Program-made: the position numbers and the translations under genes
Part shown: piece after piece, positions 11,176 to 28,762 of the stretch
Numbering within the stretch: the first letter of the stretch is position 1
How the letters are laid out: the number at the start of each line of letters is the position of its first letter
Origin: Agelas oroides
Taxonomy: Eukaryota; Porifera; Demospongiae; Agelasida; Agelasidae
Direction: 5' to 3'
Length of the DNA stretch: 64,000 nt
NCBI GenBank assembly: GCA_949130485.1
Contig: OX422189.1
Location: 10,439,177 to 10,503,176, forward strand
The notes under the pieces: generated by a model
Told to the model about the DNA's origin: nothing
What the model saw: only the letters and a program-made list of their open reading frames with translations
Databases searched by the model: none

Positions 11176-12671
11176 CTATTCTTCCTTTCCTCTGGAAGAC
11201 TTGCCTCCACGCAGACGTCCCGTCCTTCTAGCTGCAATCAGTCCGACCTTTCTTCCGGCTGGTGTGTTCCTCTTCACTGTAGATGGCTTGCCTATGTGCT
11301 GGTGGTTGCCTCCGCCGTGTGGATGCTCAACAGGCTATAGAACAGGCAGGAGAAGACAACACACAGGATTACTGACTCCAGGAATTGAAACAATTCTTGG
11401 AGAGTAATGAAATGTTCACCATTTAGACTGAAACAGCTCGGTATTGCAGCCTAGAAGAAACTCTCTGAGAGAGCAGAAAGCCCAAGCAGTGTAAACTCAC
11501 GTTCATGGCGACTCCACGAACTTTAGGCCAACAGTTTCTCTTGACTTTATACTTGTGGTAGGCACGACCGGCCTTCAGCAGTGGCTTGTCAATCCGACCT
11601 CCCCCAGCCACCACCCCAACCAGTGCTCTGCATGTCGACGACAGTGTCTGTGAGGAGAGGAACATACATTAGTTACACTAAGAATGCTGCTATGCACATG
11701 GGTCAGTATGACATGCAGTACGACTCTTTTATTTGCTCATGTGCACATGCAGTATGACTTGCATACATGAGGTCACTACGACACACAGTACAACCACATG
11801 TGCACATGCCTTCTTGGAGCCTGATGGCAGTTTGACTCTTGTTTTCCTGGTGTCACGATTGTGCGCCACCACGGTAGCGTAGTTTCCTGAAGCCTTGGCC
11901 AGCTTGCCTCTGTCCCCAGGTTTCTCCTCAACTGCACACACAATCGTTCCCTCAGGCATGGACGCAAGAGGCAGACAATTGCCCACTGAGAGAGCAGCTG
12001 GTGAAAAGAGAAACCACATCTGCTGGTTATATGGAGCATTAGGCAAGCAGGGTAAGAGAGAAGAGGAAAGGAAGGGGAGAGGAAGGGAAGAAGAGTATGA
12101 AGGCAGGAAGGAGGAGGAGGAAAGGGAAGGATGAAGGGGGAGAGGAGGGAGGAGGAGGGAGGAGGAGGAGGAGGAGGAGGAGGAAGAGGAGGAGGAAGGG
12201 GGGAGGAAGGGGGGAGGAAGGGGGGAGGGGGGGAGACTCTCGAGCAGTAAAAGTCCTTACCCTTTCTGCCACAGTAGACGAACTGTCCCGTGTACATCCC
12301 CTCTGTGGCTACAAACAGCTCTTTCCTCAGCTTATACCGATAAGGGTCCCTGAACACCACCCTTGCAAGGGGAGCACCTCGCCCGGGATCATGGATGATA
12401 TCTCTTATAACGCCCTGAGAGTGGCCGACAGTGAGGAAGAAGGGGGATGAGGGCAAGGGAGATGAGAAGGGCAAAGAGAGGGGGGGAGAGGGTATAAAAG
12501 AAGAGACGCACCACTGAAAACACTGCGACAGAGTCTTCAACAAACCTTGATATAACCATGTCTCTCTGCATAGTCAACTGCTCTCAATTTTGCAGGACCT
12601 TTGCGTCTCTTTGTGTGTGATTTGAAAATACTCCCCTTCCCTTTCCTCTGACCGCGTATCATACGACCCAT
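11176..12671 (-). CDS. RPL8: 60S ribosomal protein L8 (uL2)
   Basis: uL2 is a core large-subunit protein next to the peptidyl-transferase centre. The ATG at 12671-12669 begins [19 protein letters not shown]. Exons: 12671-12547 (to HGYIK); about 12424-12255 ([20 protein letters not shown] to CGRK); about 12000-11810 ([20 protein letters not shown] to PSGSKK); about 11652-11505 ([20 protein letters not shown] to GVAMN); and about 11335-11176 ([18 protein letters not shown] to GKSSRGKEE, stop TAG 11178-11176). Length and sequence match eukaryotic L8 throughout. The conserved His-rich GGGNHQHIG segment near the catalytic centre is present. The donor after PSGSKK reads AAG|GCATGT, so that intron is of the GC-AG class; the next exon joins in phase ([13 protein letters not shown]), which supports it. 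A non-coding first exon probably lies near 12820-12845. Confidence 0.97.
12050..12235. repeat. Purine-rich repeat in an RPL8 intron
   Basis: GGAGGA/GGGGGGAGGAA units on the plus strand; polypyrimidine on the RPL8 sense strand upstream of the exon at about 12000. Confidence 0.95.
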
Positions 12672-13027
12672 CTGTATAGAACCACACACAGGGCCAGCGA
12701 CATAACACACCACTAAAATTCACCACTATATACAGTCTACTTCATAATGTAATGCTACTTAACTCAAAATAGCGGCCCCCCTCTTCCCTCCCACCAATTC
12801 TCGTCCCCTCACCTACCTTTCTTCCGCCGATTCAGGATGGATAACCCCAGTAGCACAACACATGGGTCGGCGGTGCAAGGGAAAGATATTCAGAGCATGC
12901 GCAGTGGGTTTGAGTCGTTGTCGCCTGTTGCCATGGTTGCCTGTCGTAGTTTATTGCAATATGCGCATACTCGACTCCCACGTGTCCCGGTGAAGCTGAC
13001 GTGTGCGGGATGTTTGCAGAATCAGCA
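12672..13027. promoter_or_regulatory. Head-to-head RPL8/DKC1 promoter region
   Basis: RPL8 starts to the left and dyskerin to the right, with 356 bp between ATGs. On the minus strand, CGGCGGAAGAAAG|GTAGGTGAG near 12815 looks like the end of an untranslated RPL8 first exon. No TATA box is evident. GTTGCCATGGTTGCC near 12931 is a composite with an RFX-like half site. Sharing a promoter would couple a ribosomal protein to a ribosome-biogenesis enzyme. Confidence 0.6.
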
Positions 13028-16000
13028 ATGTCGAAGCAAGCTAGCAGCAAGTCAAAAGGAGGTAGGTCGTAAGTGCATGCGTTGACTAGCTAGTCTATTG
13101 CAGCTGTAGCTGCAGACATGAAGGCGCTGATTGTCGCGGGTCATGTGACTCCTCCTCTCACATGCTCTGCTCCCATTCAGCCACAGAACACGAGACGGAG
13201 AACGCGGTCAGTGAGTGGCCACTGCGTGCGTGCGTGTGCATGGGTGAATATCAGAATGTAGATCAGTATTAGACTGCCACCTGCCCCTCCCCCTCCCAGG
13301 ATCATGACTTTATCATCAAGCCCCAGACGACTCCTGCTCTAGACACATCACAATGGCCGCTACTGCTCAAGGTAAAGTATTGTGTGGAGTGAACCAGCTC
13401 TATATGGAGAATAACGTTGAGGCAGATCTTACTCGTACAGCACTGACCAAGCTTGCCAAATTATCTTAATTATTTTCCCTGGCTTGTTTCACAGCCCAAA
13501 TGGCTAATGTAGTCTCAGTACTGTGCCCTGTTATTTTCAAGCATCATCTCCTCGAAGGCTGGTGTATATGAATTGGAGTTTGACAATAACTAGCTCTCTA
13601 TGTGCCCTGTTATTTTCAAGCCTCATCTCCTCGAAGGCTGGTGTATATGAATTGGAGTTTGACAATAACTAGCTCTCTATGTGCCCTGTTATTTTCAAGC
13701 CTCATCTCCTCGAAGGCTGGTGTATATGAATTGGAGTTTGACAATAACTAGCTCTCTATGACAGACATTTTTGCACGTCATGAATTTCCATTATATACTG
13801 CAGTGTAACCACCAGTTATAGTGACAGGAAATATACTAGTCCACACTTTCAGTATTCCTTCACACGACAGTTGTGTACACAATGGTATTATTTTGGTCCG
13901 TCTCAGAACTATCATCGCATGGTGGTACGTACAGGCCACTACACTCCACTGGAGTCGGGGTGCTCACCGCTAAAGAGAAACATCAAAGATTATGTCAGTC
14001 TGGGATTCATCAACCTGGACAAACCCAGCAATCCCTCCTCACACGAGGTGAGTCGTGTAGCCAAGCGCGGGTGTAGCCGGTGGTATGCTTCATATAGTGA
14101 AGTGTGCATACAGCAGATATTATTTCTTATAGTAACCTAAAAATGTAGTATATACACAGTAGCATTGTGATCTTGAATAAGCCAACGCGTCCCCTTGAGT
14201 GAGAACTGCCTTTGGCTACCACTGTGCCCACTACTATTTGCTAAGACTCACCCCACACAGTGGTGAAGCATCTTCCCCGTAGCTACATGCATGTTTGTGA
14301 GTACCTTCCCTTCTCCGATCCTTCTCCAATCCTTCTCCAATCCTTCTCCGATCCTTCTCCGATCCTAAAACCTCCCCTTCTCCTCAGGTGGTTGCATGGA
14401 TTCGTCGTATCCTGCGTGTGGAGAAGACAGGCCACAGTGGTACGCTAGACCCACAGGTCACCGGCTGCCTCATCGTCTGCATCGATCGGGCGACACGTCT
14501 GGTCAAGTCCCAGCAGGGTGCAGGTGAGGGAAATGTGTGTGTGTGTCTGTCTGTCAATGTTGATTTCTTTTTGTTTCCGCAGGCAAAGAGTATGTGTGTG
14601 TGGTGAGACTACATGATGCTGTAGCCAGTGAGCTCAAGCTGGCCAGTGTAAGTACTGATGTCTGTAGCCAGTGAGCTCAAGCTGGCCAGTGTAAGTGCTG
14701 ATGTCTGTCGCCAGGTTTTGAGTGCTTATAACAACCCCAAGTGATCAGACACTGGAGCTGGTCGTAGTGCCGTCCTGAGGATGATCAATCGCTCTGACTG
14801 ACTGTCAGTGAAGAAGAGCAATTAGAGGCTGTTTCTGAAGGACGGCATTCATAACCCACACATCGTAGTGTAACATCCCACGCAATAGACATATTATAAT
14901 TGCAACATAATATAATAACCCTAACATAACACACATTTAGTGCAACCTAATATAACACACATTTAGTGCAACCTAATATAACACACATTTAGTGCAACCT
15001 AATATAACACACATTTAGTGCAACCTAATATAACTCACATATTATATTATAGTACACATGTTCATTCTATACTAGTCGGATGATTGATCATTGTGGGGTG
15101 AGCCTGAACAAGCAGCTGATTCGCTACTTTTCATAGCGCACAGCAAGACTTGTCACTATAAGCTTGATAATGTATAAGTAGCTAACTCCCCACCATGTAT
15201 CACATATGCCATTGCAATCATTTCTCCAACCAGGGCAGCTTCTGTGGCTACACATGCATGGACTAAGATTGTGAGCTGAGTCTGCTGTTGAAGGTCCGTA
15301 GCTGTGCGTGTGTGCTTCAACTTCAGTCGTCTTTGCTTGTCGCCGACTCTGGCAGTGACCTTCACCTACTGAGCACACAAAGACATTCAAGCTTCGTAAA
15401 ATATTTAAATGCGCTCATTTGAAATTTGCGGTATATGACCGCAAACAAACACACACACGTCTTTGCAATGCAGTCCTGCTCAGGCTCGCCCCAATTAGCA
15501 GCCTTCTGCCGTAGGCTATCTTTCTTCTTACAGATACACGATCCCAACAATGTTCCTTCTCCTTCCTCTGCAGACCTTGGACCAGATGGTTGGAGCTCTC
15601 TTCCAGCGCCCTCCCCTCATCTCTGCCGTCAAGAGACAACTGCGTGTGAGGACTGTCTACGAGAGTAAACTGCTCGAGTTTGACCAGTCAAGGAACCTCG
15701 GTAACAGCTAGTGTTGAGACGAGTACCATTGCAGTCTGTAGTCTCTCTCGGTAACAGCTAGTGTTGAGACGAGTACCACTGCAGTCTGTAGTCTCTCTCG
15801 GTAACAGCTAGTGTTGAGACGAGTACCACTGCAGTCTGTAGTCTCTCTCGGTAACAGCTAGTGTTGAGACGAGTACCACTGCAGTCTGTAGTCTCTCTCG
15901 GTAACAGCTAGTGTTGAGACGAGTACCACTGCAGTCTGTAGTCTCTCTCGGTAACAGCTAGTGTTGAGACGAGTACCACTGCAGTCTGTAGTCTCTCTCG

Positions 16001-17444
16001 GTAACAGCTAGTGTTGAGACGAGTACCACTGCAGTCTGTAGTCTCTCTCGGTAACAGCTAGTGTTGAGACGAGTACCACTGCAGTCTGTAGTCTCACTAT
16101 GTGCAGTGCTCCAGGCACAAATGTATGAAATGGTTGTTAATTGAGTGATCCCTACATTAGTGGTGGACGACACTGTTTGTAGCCAGTGTATGCAATAGTA
16201 ACACATCTGCAAGCATTTCTGGATGTCATATAAAAGCATCGATCACTTCCTTTGCTTAGAGCCCTTGTACACTTCATGCATGTGATATACACGCACACTA
16301 CTTCTACTGCCAAACGCACTGATTCCAGTCTTCCTACCAATTTGTCAGCCTGAACAACTGGTGCGATTGGTGGGAAGAAAATTACGTCACCCTCCTTCCC
16401 TTGATCCTCCTTAATGTTGCTTTGTTGTAGGTGTGTTTTGGGTGAGCTGTGAGGCTGGGACATACATTCGGAGCCTGTGTGTCCACCTCGGGCTCATGCT
16501 GGGGGTCGGAGCACACATGCAGGAGCTGAGGAGAGTGCGCTCGGGAATACAGTCCGAGAATGTGAGGGGGCTGGCTGGGGGCTGGCTGTTTGCAAATGAG
16601 CAATGTACCATGTTTGAAAATGGAAGAAGTTTGTTAAGCACTTGCTGTATAGGATCCTCTCCCTTTTTCTCCCTCTCCCTCCTCCCTCTCCTCCCTCTCA
16701 TCCTCCCCCTTCCCCCTTCACAGGATGGCCTGATGACAATGCATGACGTACTGGATGCTCAGTGGGTACTGGACAATCACAGAGATGGTCAGTTGTACCC
16801 TCCTCGTTCCTTCCCCCCTCCTCCTTCCTTCCCCCTCCCTCCTACTTGTTCCTAACCCTCCCTCCTCTCACAATCCTAGAGACCTCCTAAATCCACATCT
16901 TCATTGTACCTCTTCTCTCCAGAGACTTACATGCGTCGAGTTGTGAAACCTCTGGAAATGCTTCTGACGTCTCACAAGAGAATTGTCCTCAAAGACAGTG
17001 CAGTGAGTTGGCTTGTAGAGGGGCGGGACAGGGACGGGAGACAGGTGTTCATAGCCAGAGAGTGTCTCCTCGACTGTCTGTCTTCTGGTGTGTGTCCGTC
17101 TGTCTCTGTGTGCACAGGTGAATGCAGTGTGCTACGGAGCCAAGGTACTTCTCCCCGGGGTGCTGCGCTTCGACGAGGGGATAGAGCCAGCGATGGAGAT
17201 TGTGATCATGACCACCAAGGGGGAGGCAGTCGCACTGGGTGAGAAGTGTGTTGCCATAGCAACCACATTGTGTGACATGGCCAGAGTCATCATGGTGTAT
17301 CGAGCTGCCAGCCAAAATGTCCTGATTCATTGATCTCAAGACCCTCTGAGCACGTCATTGAATTCTCTTACCGCTAAGCCACTGGCTATAAGCATTTAGA
17401 AATTAGTGGGTTTGAGTCCCAGCAGAATCGTCGATTGATTTTCT

Positions 17445-17485
<41 letters not shown>

Positions 17486-19204
17486 GTATTGCGCTGATGT
17501 CGACAGCAGAGATGGTGACATGCGATCACGGATTCTCTGCCAAGATTAAGAGAGTCATCATGAGCCGAGACGTCTACCCTCGCAAGTGGGGGCTTGGTCC
17601 CAAGGTGCGTCACCAACCCACCATATACGGTCCGTCTACCATATATGGTCAACCTACATGTTACCATGTATGGTCAGTCTACCATATACGGTCAGCCTAC
17701 CATATATGGTCAACCTACCATGTACGGTCAGTCTACCATATACGGTCAGCCTACCATATATGGTCAACCTACCATATACGGTTAGCCTACCATATACGGT
17801 CAACCTACCATATATGGTCAGCCTACCGTATGTGGTCCACCTACCATGCACGGTTATATGTACCTGCATTCTGATTGGTTTGTTTCAGGCATTGCGTAAG
17901 AAGCAACTGATTGCGTCTGGTAAGCTGGGCAAGTTTGGCAAGATTCTGGAGACAACTCCGGCAGATGTCAAGAAAGAGTTTGAGCTGTGAGTAGATTATG
18001 ATATCGATGGTTAGCCACATTCCCAGTACTCTGGGGCCAGTACATGTGTGTAAATGGAGGGTTGATTGCGTTGTGTTACTCAGAGTTTGAGCTACAGGCC
18101 ATATGAATGTGTACTGCCTGTGGCGACTGTAACCATGTCATAGTGATTGATCATTAATAGTGATTTTGTTCTGAGAGAATGAGAAATAGCCTCTAGACAA
18201 TGCTGCTTAATCGTTCACTTCTCTGCCAAGGAGTTCAAGTGGGTTAGTGGTAAGAGCTTTTTGACTAGTAATCAGAATTAGTATTCATATTCCAGTTGGA
18301 TCGATTTATCTCCATGGATTTAGTTCTCACTCTCTTGAAACAGCACTTTGTTGTGTATGTGTGTGTGTGTGCAGCCCGGAGACGGGAGGTCTGCCTCCAG
18401 TCAAGATTGAGAAAAAGACTGACAAGGAGGAAACTAGGAAGGTTAGCAAGTCAGAGCATGTGGGAGGGGGTGGAGGTGGTGGATGGGGGAGGGGGAGGGG
18501 GAGGGGGTGGAGGTGGAGGGGGGAGGGGGTGTTAATGAAAGACTCAGTTGAGTTTGCCCTCTTTCTTCCAGCGAGTCAGATCCACTGACAGCAGTGAGAG
18601 TGAGGGGATAAGAGAGCAGGAAGAGGAGGAGAAGGAGGAGGAGAAGGGAGCAAAAAAGAAGAAAAAGAAGCACAAGAAACACCACAGTGACTGTGAGGTA
18701 AGCTCAGGTGATGTGACGCTTGTCAGTGCAGACTGGGCGGCCAATGATTATACAGCATGCACCACCAACTGATGTCCATGTGATGTGCAACAGCTTTCAC
18801 GTATGAGGCCAGTCCATTGCACTGATTGCCAGTCTGGTGCATTACGACATGTGTACACATGTGTGTAGTGTAATTCTGTCGTTCTCTGGTCCATGCGCTC
18901 ATAGGATGGTGGTGGTCAGAAGTCTCCGAAGAAGAAACACAAACACCGCAGTGATTCTGAAGTGGGTGCATGCACATCAGGCCCAGACTTTCCATCTGAG
19001 ATTGTCTCAACTTTGAAGACCTGCATGTGAAACCAATCCTCTTTTTTAATGAAATCCTGGCTTTGAGGGTGTAAAGTTGTATGTGAACATTTTCAACAGC
19101 TTACTGTCTACTTTCAAACGACTGTGTTGCTTTCATGTACACAGGATGAGGGCAAGTCTCCGAAAAAGAAGAAAAAGCACAAAAAGTCGCAAGACAGTGA
19201 CTGA
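13028..19204 (+). CDS. DKC1: Dyskerin, H/ACA snoRNP pseudouridine synthase
   Basis: Dyskerin converts uridine to pseudouridine in rRNA and snRNA within H/ACA particles in nucleolus and Cajal bodies. Exons: 13028-13061 ([11 protein letters not shown]), 13181-13206, about 13301-13370 ([10 protein letters not shown]), about 13893-14047 ([20 protein letters not shown]), 14388-14524 with catalytic [12 protein letters not shown], about 14582-14647, about 15573-15700 ([20 protein letters not shown]), 16431-16560 ([20 protein letters not shown]), about 16723-16786 ([11 protein letters not shown]), about 16921-17002 ([16 protein letters not shown]), about 17118-17239 ([19 protein letters not shown]), about 17485-17604 ([10 protein letters not shown]), 17889-17986, about 18375-18440, about 18571-18696, about 18905-18960 and about 19144-19204. 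The tail is Lys/Ser/Asp-rich ([13 protein letters not shown]), as in vertebrate nucleolar tails. Stop TGA 19202-19204. Catalytic, TruB and PUA parts align closely with human. Several introns hold splice-site tandem repeats. Confidence 0.95.
13523..13759. repeat. 79-bp tandem repeat, three copies
   Basis: Three almost identical copies (starts 13523, 13602, 13681) of a unit beginning GTGCCCTGTTATTTTCAAGC, in a DKC1 intron. The near identity implies a recent event. No splice site is included. Confidence 0.95.
14605..14690 (+). repeat. 43-bp duplication of exon end plus splice donor
   Basis: The end of the DKC1 exon, GAGCTCAAGCTGGCCAGT|GTAAGT, is repeated 43 bp downstream, giving two identical strong donors at 14648 and 14691. 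The first keeps frame (ASELKLAS joins [10 protein letters not shown]). Using the second would add 43 nt and shift the frame. Confidence 0.95.
14769..14846 (+). ncRNA. Candidate C/D-box snoRNA in a DKC1 intron
   Basis: A 78-nt segment closes with a perfect 8-bp terminal stem, GCCGTCCT (14769-14776) with AGGACGGC (14839-14846). Just inside are a C-box-like AGGATGA (14778-14784; consensus RTGATGA, one mismatch) and a D box CTGA (14835-14838). Between them are CTGACTGA (D') and GTGAAGA (C'-like). The element is intronic, on the host strand and in dyskerin, a common type of snoRNA host. The possible guide before D is TTAGAGGCTGTTT; I did not identify an rRNA target. Confidence 0.7.
14925..15047. 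repeat. 26-bp tandem repeat (CCTAATATAACACACATTTA)
   Basis: About five copies of an AT-rich unit of about 26 bp in the DKC1 intron, directly downstream of the candidate snoRNA. Confidence 0.9.
15060..15525. mobile_element. Dispersed repeat, copy 1
   Basis: This intronic DKC1 segment resembles 45755-46355: both contain a GATGATT-CAT...GAGCCTGA-CAAGCAGC start, CATTTCTCCA-CCAGGGCAGCT, GTGGCTACACATGCATGGAC, a G-AAATATTT-A-TGCGCTCATTT block and GCTCAGGCTCGCCCCAATTA at the end. Two diverged copies of one interspersed element of about 460-600 bp with no open frame. Confidence 0.8.
15701..16105 (+). repeat. 50-bp minisatellite built on a DKC1 splice donor
   Basis: Eight copies with starts at 15701, 15751 and every 50 bp to 16051. 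Each begins GTAACAGCTAGTGTTGAGAC, the intron start used after the exon ending ...GGAACCTCG at 15700, and each junction again reads TCTCTCG|GTAACA. Copies are almost identical. Each unit also has ACTGCAG|TCTG, an acceptor-like site. Confidence 0.95.
17250..17263. promoter_or_regulatory. Perfect RFX X-box match
   Basis: GTTGCCATAGCAAC fits the RFX X-box consensus (GTNRCC, AT spacer, RGYAAC) and is palindromic. It lies in a DKC1 intron just after a donor, so it may be chance or an intronic enhancer. Confidence 0.45.
17310..17400 (-). mobile_element. Possible tRNA-derived SINE relic
   Basis: On the minus strand, AGTGGCTTAGCGGTAAGAG resembles a Pol III A box and GGTCTTGAGATCAA about 35 nt on resembles a B box. 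No full tRNA fold is evident. A similar A-box-like GTGGGTTAGTGGTAAGAGC is at 18240-18258 on the plus strand. Confidence 0.35.
17449..17482. repeat. (CA)n microsatellite before a DKC1 acceptor
   Basis: Seventeen CA units ending directly at the CATAG acceptor of the next exon. Confidence 0.95.
17622..17855. repeat. Minisatellite of near-palindromic CCATATATGG units
   Basis: About thirteen units of about 18-20 bp alternating CCATATATGG, CCATATACGG and CCATGTACGG, separated by TCAACCTA or TCAGCCTA. At least four are exact CC(A/T)6GG CArG boxes. It fills a DKC1 intron from just after the donor to about 35 bp before the acceptor, and is open in several frames on both strands. Confidence 0.9.
18464..18532 (+). 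repeat. G-rich tract in a DKC1 intron
   Basis: GGGGGAGGGGGAGG units on the sense strand shortly after a donor; could form G-quadruplexes in the pre-mRNA. Confidence 0.85.
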
Positions 19205-19315
19205 ATCTTCTTTGTGCAATAATTTTCGTTTCCTGCAAAAGTTTTTGTACTTCTACACAATTTGTATTTATGCTACCCCGCGCTAGAGTCTTGACTCATT
19301 TCCAAATATCCGAAT

Positions 19316-19321
19316 AATAAA
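19316..19321 (+). terminator. AATAAA polyadenylation signal of DKC1
   Basis: AATAAA lies about 112 bp after the dyskerin stop and 199 bp before the MAP4K start, on the coding strand. Confidence 0.7.
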
Positions 19322-19519
19322 TTGCATTCTCGCCCTTGATTTACGGTACCACAAATCCCGTAAACGTATAACGTAAACGTACCATCTCTTGGCTCGGCTT
19401 CTCGTCGAGACAAGTGAGGATTCTTTTCTGGGATCGAGGCGACGACGCTAAGAAAAAAAGGTTGATCGATACTGCCTTACTGTCCTCCCCTCCCCTGGAG
19501 TACCAGCACGAGTGCCGCC

Positions 19520-28152
<8,633 letters not shown>

Positions 28153-28762
28153 TCGGCTACACTGTGGAATACGAAACTGGTTTTATCCCATGCCTTCACA
28201 CACGCACAACCTGTACATACACTGACACCTCAGAACACGAGTTAATGGTAGCACATTAATATTATGACTTGCAGTCTGCATTGTGTACATGGACTACTAA
28301 ATGGATGTATTGTAGAAGTCAGTTTGTAATTTCTTACAATTTTTGAAAAATGAAATCTAACTCACAATTCATTATCCCAGGATATGCAAGTAATTTTGTT
28401 GTCATGGTGATTGTTGTCATGGCAAAACCTTGAACATGTGGGGAAAAATGGTGTCACTTGCCAGCCTTTCTAGTTTATACACATTGTCACAAGTCAAAGC
28501 AGGATTGAAAAATACTGTCACAGACTATTAAGGTTCTTTAGTGGTGGCACCCTCCTGTTTGTCCCTTTCATGTGAAGGCGGGTCTTGCTGATGGTGAGGT
28601 GAGCCCACCTGTCTGGCTCCTCCCTTGAACTGGGCACTCAGAGAAACTAGTGTATAGGTCAAAATGCATTAACACACAAAAAAAAAAAACAAAAAAAAAA
28701 ACAAAGTCACTAGAATAAAAACCAATTTTTCTAATATGTTGTGTTAGTGGCCATTGAACATG
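28153..28762. other. Convergent 3' flanks of MAP4K and ATG3
   Basis: Both genes point into this 610-bp spacer. It has an A-rich stretch (28678-28703) and AATAAA near 28714 on the plus strand, which could end MAP4K transcripts. No other gene is visible. Confidence 0.6.

Noticed and set aside
12926-12942. GTTGCCATGGTTGCC in the RPL8/DKC1 promoter as an X-box
   Set aside because: The right half (GGTTGC) does not fit RGYAAC; only a half site.
17594-17869. Repeated YGQPTIYG or [10 protein letters not shown] proteins on both strands
   Set aside because: Intronic minisatellite of DKC1; the flanking exons join in frame without it.
18692-18905. Second C/D snoRNA in a DKC1 intron (GGTGATGTG and CTGA motifs)
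   Set aside because: No terminal stem brings the boxes together and C-box matches are weak.
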